From Rhizobiaceae bacterium (GTDB lineage Bacteria > Pseudomonadota > Alphaproteobacteria > Rhizobiales > Rhizobiaceae), in contig CAJPFN010000025.1 in assembly GCA_905339215.1 (NCBI GenBank), positions 1 to 64,000 of the forward strand: a stretch of DNA of 64,000 nt, in the 5' to 3' direction. The translations under genes and the position numbers were made by a program. The notes beneath the pieces were generated by a model. That model did no database searches. It was not told where the DNA came from and was given only the letters and a program-made list of their open reading frames with translations. Position 1 is the stretch's first letter; each line of letters starts with the position of its first letter. Below are positions 28,472-37,928 of the stretch, piece by piece.

Positions 28472-29056
28472 ATGCGCCTCCTGCCCGCCGCCGGTCACCG
28501 CCGCATGCCGTGGAAGAACGGCGGCGGGGTAACGACCGAGATCGAGGTCTTCCCGCCCGGGGCGGGGCTGGACGACTTTTCGTGGCGCATATCGATGGCG
28601 CGGGTCGAAGCCGACGGGCCGTTCTCGCTGTTTCCCGGCGTCGACCGCACGCTGATGCTGCTCGACGGGGAGGGACTGCATCTGACGGTCGAGGGGCAGA
28701 GCCTCCTCCATCTGGCGCGGCCGCATCAGACGGCAGCGTTCCCGGCCGACGTCGCCGCGTCGGCGAGGCTCGACGCCGGGCCGATCACCGACCTCAACGT
28801 CATGACGCGGCGGGACGTTTGCCGGGCCGACGTCAGTCTCCTCAGAGTTGCCGGCGAGTACCGCCTCGATACTGTTGACGCCCTAACCGTCGTGTTCGCC
28901 GACGGGGACGGGCTTCGTGCCGATACCGGCGGCCGGCCGGTCGTTCTTGAGCGCCGCGACGCGGCGGTGCTCGATCCCGGCGCGACCGCCGTGCTCGGCG
29001 CGGCGGAGCCTTGCGCGGCAGTCGTCATCGTCATTCGAACGACTAATCCGCGCTGA
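28472..29056 (+). CDS. hutD: HutD family protein
   Basis: HutD-family proteins are small bicupin-like proteins encoded in hut operons. Genetic work in Pseudomonas suggests they limit or tune hut expression; the molecular role is unresolved. The 194-residue product begins with the family-typical RLLPAAGHRRMPWKNGGGV and contains DFSWRISMARVEADGPFS and DLNVMTRRD. ATG 28472 matches the usual family start; a TTG at 28448 overlapping the end of hutU is the alternative. It closes the hut operon. A gap of 93 bases without a clear terminator separates it from the dimethylformamidase-like gene. Confidence 0.9.
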   Translation: MRLLPAAGHRRMPWKNGGGVTTEIEVFPPGAGLDDFSWRISMARVEADGPFSLFPGVDRTLMLLDGEGLHLTVEGQSLLHLARPHQTAAFPADVAASARLDAGPITDLNVMTRRDVCRADVSLLRVAGEYRLDTVDALTVVFADGDGLRADTGGRPVVLERRDAAVLDPGATAVLGAAEPCAAVVIVIRTTNPR

Positions 29057-29149
29057 GCGCGGTCTGGCCCAGTTCAATCTCCGCGCGAAGCCGCTTGCGT
29101 CGGCGCTGTCGGCGGTGCTTATCGTGACGGCGAAAACGGATCCTTCGTC

Positions 29150-30808
29150 ATGTCCGCGCCAGGCCTTCCGCATGAGTTCCCCGACTTCGGCCTCACCCCC
29201 GAGCAGCGCCGTGAGGCTGTTCGCGGCCACTACTACGAAATCCCTGGCATGGACGGCGAGCGTGGCGAGATCTGGTGCTACTCCGACCGCTTCTCCTATG
29301 CGCCCGGCGAGACGGTGACGTTGTTCGTCAGTTCGACCGCGCCCGTCTTCGCTGTCGAGATCGCTCGCGACGGCGCCGACGAGACCCCGGTCATGTCGCG
29401 CTCCGGCATCGCCGCGCGCTGGCAGGAGACGCCGGACCAATGTTCGGTCGACGGATGCGGGTGGAAGCCAACCCTCGACTTCCGCGTGCCGGCCGACTGG
29501 CGCTCGGGCGCCTATCGCGTCACGCTGACCGGCGAAGGCCGCGACGGCGCGCCGATCCTTTCCCACCATCTCTTCATCGTCAGGCCTGCGCCAGGCCGCA
29601 AGCCGGGGCGCATTCTCCAGGTGGCGGCGACGGGAACCTGGCTCGCCTACAACACCTGGGGCGGCTCCAACCACTACCAGGGCATCACCGGCCCGAACCG
29701 CGACCAGTATTCGCCGGTCGTCTCGACGCAGCGGCCGTGGTGCCGCGGCTTCGTCGTCCTGCCGCGCGAGGCGCCGCGCGTGCCGCTCGAGGTGGCGCTG
29801 CCGCCTCTCGCTATCCCGCGCTACCCGCACATGGAATGGGCCTACGCCACCGGCCATTCGAAGAAATACGCCTCCGCCGGATGGGCGAGCTATGACAGCC
29901 ATTTCTTCCGCTGGGCCGAGCTCGAGGGCTACGACGTCGACCTCGCCTGCCAGCACGACCTGCATTTCGTTCCGGGCCTGCTCGACGACTACGATTGCGC
30001 CGTCTTCGTCGGACATGACGAGTACTGGACCTGGGAGATGCGCGACGCCGTCGACGGCTACGTCGAGCGCGGCGGCCGAGCGGCGCGTTTCGCCGGCAAC
30101 TTCATGTGGCAGACCCGTCTCGAGGACGAGGGCCGCCGGCAGGTCTGCTACAAGTACCGCGCCCGTTCCGAGGACCCGGTCTACCGCTCCGGCGACGTGA
30201 CCCGCGCCACCAACTCCTGGGAAGCACCGGAGATCGGCCGCCCCGGTGCGCAGACCTTCGGCCTCAACGCCACAAGCGGCGTCTATGCCGGCTGGGGCGG
30301 CTGCGCGCCGCGCGGCGTTCGCGGCTTCCCCGTCTATCGCCCCGAGCACTGGGCCTTCGCCGATACGGGCCTTGCCTACGGCGACGTGCTTGGCGGCGAG
30401 AGCCACGTCTTCGGCTACGAGGTCGACGGCCTCGACTACACGATGAAGCGCGGGCTGCCCGAACCGACCGGCGAGGGATCGCCGCCGGCGGGTATCACCG
30501 TGCTCGCGCTCGGCCTCGCCGCACAGGTGGAGGACGCGCCGCACATCCCGCCGGAGGACCAGTTTTTCGGCGACGAGGACGGCCGTTTCGCCGCCGAGAC
30601 GCTCTACGGTACGCCGTCCGACGAGAACCTGGAGAAGGTGAAGCGCGGCAACGGCATGATCGTCAACTTCCCGCGCGGCAAGGGCGAGGTGTTCCACGCC
30701 GGGAGCTGCGAGTGGGTCGCAGGCCTGCTTCGCCGCGATCCGATGGTGGAGAGGGTGACCAACAACGTGCTCGGCCGCTATCTCGGCGCCGCGGCCAGGG
30801 GGGAATGA
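29150..30808 (+). CDS. N,N-dimethylformamidase large-subunit-like protein
   Basis: The 552-residue product resembles the large subunit of N,N-dimethylformamidase. It has an N-terminal beta-sandwich (about 1-150; SYAPGETVTLFVS), then the core starting at GRILQVAATGTWLAYNTW, the conserved NHYQG, VFVGHDEYWTWEMRD, AGNFMWQTR and the C-terminal PRGKGEVFHAGSCEW. The known enzyme has a mononuclear iron held by two Tyr and one Glu and cleaves small amides to an amine and a carboxylate. No separate small-subunit gene is seen next to it. It probably hydrolyses an amide or N-acyl bond of a larger compound, given its neighbours: an aminotransferase, an acetyltransferase and a deacetylase. The stop overlaps the next gene. 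No signal peptide is present. Confidence 0.8.
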   Translation: MSAPGLPHEFPDFGLTPEQRREAVRGHYYEIPGMDGERGEIWCYSDRFSYAPGETVTLFVSSTAPVFAVEIARDGADETPVMSRSGIAARWQETPDQCSVDGCGWKPTLDFRVPADWRSGAYRVTLTGEGRDGAPILSHHLFIVRPAPGRKPGRILQVAATGTWLAYNTWGGSNHYQGITGPNRDQYSPVVSTQRPWCRGFVVLPREAPRVPLEVALPPLAIPRYPHMEWAYATGHSKKYASAGWASYDSHFFRWAELEGYDVDLACQHDLHFVPGLLDDYDCAVFVGHDEYWTWEMRDAVDGYVERGGRAARFAGNFMWQTRLEDEGRRQVCYKYRARSEDPVYRSGDVTRATNSWEAPEIGRPGAQTFGLNATSGVYAGWGGCAPRGVRGFPVYRPEHWAFADTGLAYGDVLGGESHVFGYEVDGLDYTMKRGLPEPTGEGSPPAGITVLALGLAAQVEDAPHIPPEDQFFGDEDGRFAAETLYGTPSDENLEKVKRGNGMIVNFPRGKGEVFHAGSCEWVAGLLRRDPMVERVTNNVLGRYLGAAARGE

Positions 30809-32193
30809 TGACTGTCCAGCAGAAGAGCGCTGCCGCGGGCGCCGAACAACACCGGCCGTCCAACCTCTTCTACCTTACCCGGCTGCGCCGGCCGCTGATC
30901 GACCGCGCCGAGGGCATCTACATGTGGACCAAGGACGGCAGGCGCTTCATCGACGGATCGAGTGGCGCCATGGTGGTCAATGTCGGCCACGGCAACCGCA
31001 ATGTCATCGAGGCGATGAAGCGGCAGCTCGACCGCGTTACCTTCGCCTATCGCCTGCACTTCGAGAACGAGCCCGCCGAGGAGTTAGCGACGCTGGTGGC
31101 GTCGAAGATGCCGGGCGACCTCGATCGCATCTTCTTCGTTTCCGGCGGCTCGGAAGCGGTGGAATCCGCCGTCAAACTCGCCCGTCAGTGGGCGGTCGTC
31201 ACCGGACAGGCGAAGCGCTGGAAGATCATCGGTCGCTTCCCCTCCTACCATGGCGGCACGATCGGGGCATTGGCGGTCACCGGCGACCTGGCGCTGACTG
31301 AGACGTTTGCGCCGCAGATCCGCGAGATGCCGACCGTGCCGGCACCGACGGCCTACCGCGACCGCGACAACTTGACCATGGAGCAGCGCGGGCTGCGCTA
31401 CGCCGACATGCTGGAGGAAAAGATCCTGGCCGAGGGGCCGGAGAGCGTGCTCGCCTTCATCATGGAGCCAATCGGCGGCGCCGCGACCGCGGCCTTGGTG
31501 CCGCCCGACAGTTATTTTCCGCGCATCCGCGAGATCTGCGACCGCTATGGCATCCTCCTGATCCACGACGAGGTGATGACCGGCATCGGCCGCACGGGAC
31601 GCTTCCTCGGCGGCGACCATTGGGGCTGCCGGCCGGACATCGTCACGCTGTCGAAGGGCATCGGATCGGGCTATGCGCCGCTCGGCGCCATGGCCGCCTC
31701 GCAGCGACTGGTCAAGCCGGTGCTGGATTCCGGTGGCTTCCAGCATGGCTATACCTATGCCGGCAATCCGCTTTCGGCAGCCGCCGGTCTCGCGGTGCTG
31801 AAGGAGATCGACCGGCTCGGGGCGATCGACAACGCCGCGGCGATGGGCGAACTGCTCAAGGCCGAGCTCGAGGGCCTGTCGCGGCGCTTCCCCTTCATCG
31901 CCGGCGTGCGCGGCAAGGGGCTGCTGATCGGCGCCGACCTCGTCGCAGACCCGGTGACGTTCCAGCCGCTGCCGAAGGCCAAGGCGACCAACCAACGCCT
32001 GCTCGACCTCTGTTACGAGCGCGGCCTGATCGTCTATTCGCGACGCGTCCGCGGCGACGGTATCGAGAGCGACAACGTCATCTTGGCGCCACCGCTGATT
32101 ATAAATCGCGAACAGGTCGGCGAGATGGTCGCCATTCTTGGCGACGCGCTGGAGGTACTGGCCCGCGAACTCGAGCTGCCTGTCGCGGCCTAG
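30808..32193 (+). CDS. Class III PLP-dependent aminotransferase
   Basis: The 461-residue product is an omega-type aminotransferase that moves amino groups from omega-amino acids or diamines to pyruvate or 2-oxoglutarate. It shows the substrate/PLP motifs DGSSGAMVVNVGHG, FVSGGSEAVESAVKLAR, SYHGGTIGALAVTG, IHDEVMTGIGRTG and the PLP lysine in TLSKGIGSGYAPLGA. ATG 30808 overlaps the previous stop; ATG 30805 is directly in front, but AGGGGGG sits better for 30808. It is second in an operon with a dimethylformamidase-like protein, GNAT and amidohydrolase. The exact amino donor cannot be inferred. Confidence 0.9.
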   Translation: MTVQQKSAAAGAEQHRPSNLFYLTRLRRPLIDRAEGIYMWTKDGRRFIDGSSGAMVVNVGHGNRNVIEAMKRQLDRVTFAYRLHFENEPAEELATLVASKMPGDLDRIFFVSGGSEAVESAVKLARQWAVVTGQAKRWKIIGRFPSYHGGTIGALAVTGDLALTETFAPQIREMPTVPAPTAYRDRDNLTMEQRGLRYADMLEEKILAEGPESVLAFIMEPIGGAATAALVPPDSYFPRIREICDRYGILLIHDEVMTGIGRTGRFLGGDHWGCRPDIVTLSKGIGSGYAPLGAMAASQRLVKPVLDSGGFQHGYTYAGNPLSAAAGLAVLKEIDRLGAIDNAAAMGELLKAELEGLSRRFPFIAGVRGKGLLIGADLVADPVTFQPLPKAKATNQRLLDLCYERGLIVYSRRVRGDGIESDNVILAPPLIINREQVGEMVAILGDALEVLARELELPVAA

Positions 32194-32200
32194 GATCTGT

Positions 32201-32713
32201 ATGGAACGGCCAGCCGACGACCTCGTGATCCGCCAGGCAACGGAGGCGGACGCCGAGACCATCATCCAGGCGGTGCGCCGCCTCGGCCACCATGTCGGCA
32301 CGCCGGAGAAAGTGACCAGCACTGCGGACGATATCCGCCGCTATGGCTTCGGCGCCGACCCGATGTTCGAATGCCTGATCGCCGAGATCGGCGGCCGCCC
32401 GGCGGGCGTAGGTATCTACTTCCGTTCCTTCTCGACCTTCATTGGCCGGCCGGGCGTCTATGTGCAGGACCTCTTCGTCGACGAGCGGTTCCGCGGCGCC
32501 CGCGTCGGGGAAAGACTCCTGCGCCGTGTGGCGGCGATCACCCATGCGCGTGGCGGCGTCTACATGCGGCTTGCGGTCGATATCGGCAACCCGGATGCCG
32601 GGCGCTTCTACCGGCGTCTTGGGTTGAAGCACGTCGACGACGACCTTATCCATGCCGCCTATGGCGAGGCTTTCCTGCGCCTGGCCGAGGAGCGTCCGGC
32701 GCTGCCGCGCTGA
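32201..32713 (+). CDS. GNAT-family N-acetyltransferase
   Basis: The 170-residue product has the GNAT fold: a conserved VYVQDLFVDERFRGARVGERLLR segment split across beta4 and the acetyl-CoA loop (RGARVG), then AGRFYRRLGLKHV near the end. It resembles small amine acetyltransferases such as those acting on polyamines. The start is ATG 32201, with an AGGA site just after the aminotransferase stop; no upstream coding is convincing. It is followed 16 bases later by an acetylpolyamine-amidohydrolase-like gene. Acetylation followed by deacetylation of an amine intermediate would fit the pair, but this is inference. Confidence 0.8.
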   Translation: MERPADDLVIRQATEADAETIIQAVRRLGHHVGTPEKVTSTADDIRRYGFGADPMFECLIAEIGGRPAGVGIYFRSFSTFIGRPGVYVQDLFVDERFRGARVGERLLRRVAAITHARGGVYMRLAVDIGNPDAGRFYRRLGLKHVDDDLIHAAYGEAFLRLAEERPALPR

Positions 32714-32729
32714 CCAAGGGAGATCATCC

Positions 32730-33761
32730 GTGAAAGCGTTTTTCGCTGCCGAGCAGAAGCTGCACGACCCGAAGATGTTTCTGTCGAGCGGCGCCCCGCA
32801 GCCGAACCCTGAACAGCCGGCGCGTGCCGACCGGCTGCTCGACGGCGCCCGCGCGGCAGGGCTAGCGATTGAGAGGCCGCGCGACCATGGCCTCGGCCCG
32901 ATCGCCGCGGTGCATACGCCCGAGTACCTCGACTTTCTGCAGCACATCTACCAGCGCTGGCGGCGCATCGAGGGTGCGTCGGAAGAGGTGATCCCCAATA
33001 TCCACCCCCTGGCGCGCGACGGCGCCTATCCGGCGTCGGCTGTGGGGCAGGCCGGCTACCACGTGGCCGATACGAGCGCCCCGATATCGGCGGAGACCTG
33101 GGAAAGCGCCTACTGGAGCTCGATGAGCGCGGTCGAGGCGGCCGCCGCCGTCGCTGGCGAAGCGCCGGCGGCCTACGCGCTTTGCCGCCCGCCCGGACAC
33201 CACGCCTTCGCCGACGTCGCTGGCGGCTTCTGCTTCATCAACAACGCGGCCGTCGCCGCGCAGGTTCTGCGCCGAACGGCCGCCCGCGTCGCCATCCTCG
33301 ACGTCGATCTGCACCACGGCAACGGAACGCAGGGTATTTTCTACTCCCGCTCCGATGTGCTGACTGTTTCGATCCACGCCGATCCAGTGCGCTTCTACCC
33401 GTTCTTCTGGGGCCATGCCGACGAGCGCGGTGTGGGGCCAGGCCTGGGCTACAACTACAACCTGCCATTGCCGCGCAAGAGCGCCGACGCTCAATTCCTC
33501 GAGGCGCTGGGTACGGCGCTGCGGCGCATCCGCGCGTTTGCGCCGGACGCGCTGGTGATCGCGCTCGGCCTCGATGCCCACGAGGGCGATCCGTTCGGCG
33601 GTCTCAGCGTGACGACGCCGGGTTTCGCCCGGATCGCGGAGGCAATCGCCAGGCTGCATCTGCCGACGGTCATCGTCCAGGAGGGCGGCTATCTCAGCGA
33701 GGAGCTTTCGACCAACCTGACGTCCTTCCTCACCGGTTTCGGCGGGGCGCACCGGCAGTAG
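32730..33761 (+). CDS. Histone-deacetylase-family amidohydrolase (acetylpolyamine amidohydrolase-like)
   Basis: The 343-residue zinc enzyme belongs to the HDAC/AcuC/acetylpolyamine amidohydrolase superfamily. It has the catalytic PPGHHA (His157, His158), zinc ligands Asp193 and His195 in DVDLHHGNGTQ, Asp282 in GLDAHEGDPFGG and the catalytic tyrosine in QEGGY. The N-terminal KAFFAAEQKLHDPKMF is typical of the acetylpolyamine/acylpolyamine group. The start is GTG 32730 with AAGGGAG upstream. Together with GNAT and an aminotransferase it suggests handling of N-acyl amines or polyamines. It is last in the operon and convergent with the next gene, 25 bases away. Confidence 0.88.
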   Translation: MKAFFAAEQKLHDPKMFLSSGAPQPNPEQPARADRLLDGARAAGLAIERPRDHGLGPIAAVHTPEYLDFLQHIYQRWRRIEGASEEVIPNIHPLARDGAYPASAVGQAGYHVADTSAPISAETWESAYWSSMSAVEAAAAVAGEAPAAYALCRPPGHHAFADVAGGFCFINNAAVAAQVLRRTAARVAILDVDLHHGNGTQGIFYSRSDVLTVSIHADPVRFYPFFWGHADERGVGPGLGYNYNLPLPRKSADAQFLEALGTALRRIRAFAPDALVIALGLDAHEGDPFGGLSVTTPGFARIAEAIARLHLPTVIVQEGGYLSEELSTNLTSFLTGFGGAHRQ

Positions 33762-33786
33762 TGGGAAAGGCCCGCCGGCTGGTCTC

Positions 33787-35745
33787 TTAGCGCGCCAGCG
33801 CGACGTCCGGGCTGGCTTCGCCTTCGGGGAAGAAGCGGCCGATAGCGTGCCGGTCGCCGAACATCACGTCGTACTGCAGCAGCCGGAAGTCGCGGACGAG
33901 CGGGTCGACCGCGCCGGCCCTGGCCCAGTCGGCCTGTGCTTCGCCGGCGCCATCGACGAGAACGTGCCGGTCGACGACCGGGAACCTGTCGCGCACCTGC
34001 CGGAGGAAGCCCGTGTAGTAGGGATGCTCCATGCCGGCGGCTTCGAGGAGCTCGAGGGGCAGGAAGGCGGGACTGATGGTGCCGACGTCGCTGCGCCGGC
34101 CGCTGCGGTTCGACCAGATGACCAGCGGTGTCTCGTGCTCGGCCTTCATCTGCGCCAGGGGCGCGCGGCGCGACGCCACCGGCTCCCTCATGTAGCCCGA
34201 CTGGACATAGGCTTCGCCGAGCGGCGGCAGGTGGTCGCCGAAGAAGGCGATCACGGTCGGGCGCTTGCGCCCCTTCGCCCATTCGACGAGCCGCGCCAGC
34301 CCCTTGTCGGCATCGGCGGCCCCTTCCGCGAAACTGAGGACCGATTCCCGCGCCCTGTCCGTGAGATCCGGTGCGGAAACCGCATGGGTGGCGTCTTTAT
34401 AGCGGTCCGGCTCGTACGGCCCGTGGCCCTGCAGGCTGACGGCAAAGATGAAGACCGGCTTCCCCTCGGCGTCGGCGCGGCGAATGATCTCCTCGGTCAT
34501 CGCCGCGTCCGAGGCGAGCGGCCCGCGCTTTTCCAGCGGCGGCAGGTTTTCCTCCGACAGGAAGCGCTCGAAACCGAAGGCGTCGTAGACCACCGACCGG
34601 TTCCAGAACCAACCCTGGAAGGGGTGAAGGGCGGTGGTCGCGTAGCCCTGGTCGCGGAAGAAGGTCGCGAGCGAGGGAATCCGGGTGCGGACATACTGCT
34701 GGTAGGGAATGCTGCCATAGGGCAGGAAGGCGTTGGAAAAGCCGGTCAGCGCCTCGAACTCGACATTGGCGGTCATGCCGCCGAATTCTGGCGAGAAGAC
34801 ATCACCCGACCGAAGCGCGCGTGCCGTCGGGATCGGGTCGGGCGTGATCGTGACGCCCGGCAGGCGCGCCGGATCCCAGAACGACTCGCTCATGACGATG
34901 ACGATGTCGGGGCGTTCACCCACCGCCACCGGCGCCATCCCGCCCTCTGCCGCGATGCGATCGATCGCATCGGTCGAATAGCCTGACGGCGCGGCAACGG
35001 TCGCCATCGGCAGGTTCAGGGCGAAGGCCAGAACGAAGCCGTTCGACGCGTAATTTTCCTTCTGGTCCCACATCCTCGGGATGACGTCGAGCCTGTCGCG
35101 CGTCCAGGAAAAAGCCCGGTAGTCCATGATGGAGGCGAAGAAGGCGAGCACTGGCAACGCGATCGCGAGACGAGCTATCCGCGAGCCGAAACCGAGGCGC
35201 CCGCAATGTCGGGTAGCGAGACGCCAGCCCCAGACGAGCAATGTCAGGCCGCCCAACGTAGCAACGATCATGGCGACGACCGTCAACGGCCGGTCGCGCG
35301 CCAGCAGCGGCATCAGTTCGACGATCTGGCGATAGTAGAGGAAATCCGCTGGATAGAGCGGGTCGCCGAGATAGACGGCCTTTTGGCTGCCGACCCATGC
35401 GAGCGCGAGCAGGGGCGGCGCGAGGAGAAGGATCGACCTGTGGCGGCGTCCGAGAGCGGCGTCGACGGCCACCATCGCCACTGCCAGGATCAAGGCGGTT
35501 GTCCACGCCGGGCGGTGCAGTCCGGCGAAGAATTCGAACCCTGCGCGGCCCGAACCGCGCGCCAGGGCCTCGATGGCGATGGCGAGCAGGATGGCAGCGA
35601 GGGCCGTGCCGCCGAGCGAAAGCACGGCGCGCCACAACGCCGTCTTCAGCGCGCGCGCGGCGCTGCGCGTCTCGGAAACATCCTGCGTCGGTCCGATATG
35701 GTCGGCGAAATCCGCCAAGAAGGTGCCCTCTCGCTGCGCCGGCAA
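33787..35745 (-). CDS. LtaS/MdoB-like membrane sulfatase-fold protein, candidate phosphoglycerol transferase
   Basis: Inner-membrane protein of the sulfatase-fold LtaS/OpgB family, whose members transfer phosphoglycerol or phosphoethanolamine to glycans. The 652-residue product has about five N-terminal membrane segments (about 38-60, 78-96, 105-125, 150-175, 190-208), then a periplasmic catalytic domain. Metal/nucleophile motifs are seen in VIVMSESFWDP, GGMTANVEFEALTG (Thr325 as nucleophile candidate) and FFGDHLPPLG. The start is TTG 35745 with AGGA upstream; no in-frame ATG precedes the first membrane segment. It lies beside ndvA and ndvB, so decorating cyclic glucans is an attractive role. 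Confidence 0.83.
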   Translation of the reverse strand: MPAQREGTFLADFADHIGPTQDVSETRSAARALKTALWRAVLSLGGTALAAILLAIAIEALARGSGRAGFEFFAGLHRPAWTTALILAVAMVAVDAALGRRHRSILLLAPPLLALAWVGSQKAVYLGDPLYPADFLYYRQIVELMPLLARDRPLTVVAMIVATLGGLTLLVWGWRLATRHCGRLGFGSRIARLAIALPVLAFFASIMDYRAFSWTRDRLDVIPRMWDQKENYASNGFVLAFALNLPMATVAAPSGYSTDAIDRIAAEGGMAPVAVGERPDIVIVMSESFWDPARLPGVTITPDPIPTARALRSGDVFSPEFGGMTANVEFEALTGFSNAFLPYGSIPYQQYVRTRIPSLATFFRDQGYATTALHPFQGWFWNRSVVYDAFGFERFLSEENLPPLEKRGPLASDAAMTEEIIRRADAEGKPVFIFAVSLQGHGPYEPDRYKDATHAVSAPDLTDRARESVLSFAEGAADADKGLARLVEWAKGRKRPTVIAFFGDHLPPLGEAYVQSGYMREPVASRRAPLAQMKAEHETPLVIWSNRSGRRSDVGTISPAFLPLELLEAAGMEHPYYTGFLRQVRDRFPVVDRHVLVDGAGEAQADWARAGAVDPLVRDFRLLQYDVMFGDRHAIGRFFPEGEASPDVALAR

Positions 35746-35966
35746 AGTGTCATCCTACTGTCACGTGGCGCGAGAACTGCCTAGCCGGCGAATTGTGGAA
35801 GGAGAAGGGCGGAGCGCGGTTTTCGTTCCCTCTGTGGCGTCCGCGACACTTTGTCCGCCGCACGCCGGGCGCGCTGCGTAACATGCTGAAAAAATACTTG
35901 AAATCCTGGCCGGTCAGCGACCGCCCGATCGGCGTTCGGCGATGGGGCGGACGAGCCGCCGGCTGG

Positions 35967-37739
35967 TCAGGCGACTTCGCGCACCGCGACCCGGGCTACG
36001 CGGCGGACCTCTTCGTCGTCGAGCAGGCCGCCGGCCCTGAGCAGGGCGGCGAAACGGCCGTTACCGGCGCTCAACTCGTCGAAGCCGCCGGTCTCGACGA
36101 CGCGTCCTCGGTCGAGGAAGACGATCAGGTCGGCGTTCCTCACGGTGGTCAGGCGGTGGGCAATGATGAAGGTCGTGCGGTTGGCGCGCAGGCGTTCGAT
36201 CGCATCCTTCACGCGGCTTTCGGTTTCGACGTCGAGCGCGCTGGTCGCCTCGTCGAGCACGAGGATCGGCGCGTCCTTGAGGATGGCCCGGGCGATGGCG
36301 ATGCGCTGGCGCTCGCCGCCCGAGAGTTGAGCCCCGCGTTCGCCGACCACAGTGTCATAACCCGAATCCCGCGCGAGGATGAAATCGAGTGCCGCCGCCG
36401 CGTCGGCGGCAGCATGGATGTCGTCCTCGCTCGCATCGGCGCGGCCGATGCGGATATTATCGCCGATGGTGCGGTTGAAAAGGCCGGCGTCCTGGAAGAC
36501 GGTCGCGATCGAATGGCGCAGCGAACGGCGCGTAACCGTCCTGGTGTCGATGCCGTCGATGAGAATCCCTCCCTGCTGCGGGTCGTAGACGCGCTGGAGG
36601 AGGTTCACCAGGGTCGTCTTGCCTGCGCCAGTCGGTCCGACGATCGCGACCGTCTGCCCGGCGTGCACTTCAAAGGAGACATCCTCGACGCCGCGGCCGG
36701 CATTGGGGAAGGAAAAGCCGACATTCTCGAAGCGGACATGGCCTGTAACCCGGCCGAGGTCGCGCGCCCCGGCCGGCTCCGAGCGCTCGGCCACCGCATC
36801 CTCCAGGGCGTAGAAATCGACAAGCTTGGCGCGGGCTTCGAAGATCTGGTTGGCGAACGACGAAATCTGGTCGAGCCGGCCGATCATGAGAGCAGCAAAG
36901 CCGGTGAAGGCAACGATATCGCCGATCCGGAGTTCGCCGCGGACCACCAGGAGCGCTCCGATCAACAGCACCACCATCATCGAGATGGTGGAAGCCAGGC
37001 GGTGAAGGGCGGCTGCCAGCGCCCACCAGTCGAGCACCGGGAACTGCGCTGCAAGGAGTTCGCGCGTATACCTCTCGAGGACCTGTTTCTCCTCGGCGAT
37101 GCGGTTGTAGCTCTGCAGTACGGAGACGTTGCTGACCGAATCGCTCACATGGGCAAACACCCGATGATAGTGGGCTTCCACCGACGCTTGGCCGTCCTTG
37201 GTCCTGCGCATGACGACGCGTCCGATCCAGAGGTAGACGGCGCCGAGCGCAATCAGAACGAGGGACATGCGCACGTCGAGCGTCAATGCGGTAGGCACGA
37301 GCAGCAGGAGCGCGACAGCCGTCGTCAGGTGCTGGCGCATGAACTCCAGCCAGAGGCCGAAAAGGCTCTCCACGGCGCGCAGCAGAGTATGCAGGCTGTT
37401 CGACGTGCCGCGCTGGTGATGCCAAGCCAGCGGCATGGTGATCACCTTCTCGAACGATTCGGCGAGGACTTCGGCGCGCCGACAGTGGGCGAGACGGTCC
37501 GCGCCCCGCGCGATCAGGACATAGGCGACGATGTTGAAGGCACCGATGCTCGCCCACAGCGCCAGCGTCGGCACGACATCGTGCTTGTCGGAGATCGCGT
37601 CGATGATGCTGCCAAACAGCACCGGCTCGGCGATGGCCACAGCCGCTAGTCCGACATTAGCGGCGCAGATAACGGCAACCTTACCCCTCTCCGCAGCGAG
37701 GTAGCTCAGCGCTCTCCAGTAGATCTGCAACAGAGACAC
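35967..37739 (-). CDS. ndvA: Cyclic beta-1,2-glucan exporter NdvA/ChvA, ABC type
   Basis: Fused membrane/ATPase half-transporter that exports cyclic beta-1,2-glucans to the periplasm. The 590-residue product has six membrane helices (first at about 20-40) and a C-terminal ATPase domain with Walker A GPTGAGKTT (about 368-376), signature LSGGERQRIAIARAI and Walker B ILVLDEATSALD. I chose GTG 37739 (RBS AAGGTAACGAC) because the protein then begins SLLQIYWRALSYLAAERGK, the characteristic NdvA/ChvA N-terminus; the open frame extends a further 62 codons upstream without similarity. It lies downstream of ndvB on the same strand, separated by 189 bases, so it may have its own promoter. Name is well supported by the pairing. 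Confidence 0.95.
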   Translation of the reverse strand: MSLLQIYWRALSYLAAERGKVAVICAANVGLAAVAIAEPVLFGSIIDAISDKHDVVPTLALWASIGAFNIVAYVLIARGADRLAHCRRAEVLAESFEKVITMPLAWHHQRGTSNSLHTLLRAVESLFGLWLEFMRQHLTTAVALLLLVPTALTLDVRMSLVLIALGAVYLWIGRVVMRRTKDGQASVEAHYHRVFAHVSDSVSNVSVLQSYNRIAEEKQVLERYTRELLAAQFPVLDWWALAAALHRLASTISMMVVLLIGALLVVRGELRIGDIVAFTGFAALMIGRLDQISSFANQIFEARAKLVDFYALEDAVAERSEPAGARDLGRVTGHVRFENVGFSFPNAGRGVEDVSFEVHAGQTVAIVGPTGAGKTTLVNLLQRVYDPQQGGILIDGIDTRTVTRRSLRHSIATVFQDAGLFNRTIGDNIRIGRADASEDDIHAAADAAAALDFILARDSGYDTVVGERGAQLSGGERQRIAIARAILKDAPILVLDEATSALDVETESRVKDAIERLRANRTTFIIAHRLTTVRNADLIVFLDRGRVVETGGFDELSAGNGRFAALLRAGGLLDDEEVRRVARVAVREVA

Positions 37740-37928
37740 GTCGTTACCTTGTGGTTTCGGTTTTGTGCGCCGCACAATCGCTGAATACGAGTTTGCGCAT
37801 CGCGGGACAATGCCCGTCAGCTGCGATCCGTTCCGGAAAACGGGACAAATGTCGTTATCGGCCAGAAATGTCGCGTGATCGATTAAGAGACTGAAATCTA
37901 GGAGAAAATGGCAATCTCGTGGCAATGC

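Noticed and set aside
28883-30697. 604-codon antisense frame over the dimethylformamidase-like gene
   Set aside because: No domain-like pattern; the sense frame shows family motifs and operon overlaps.
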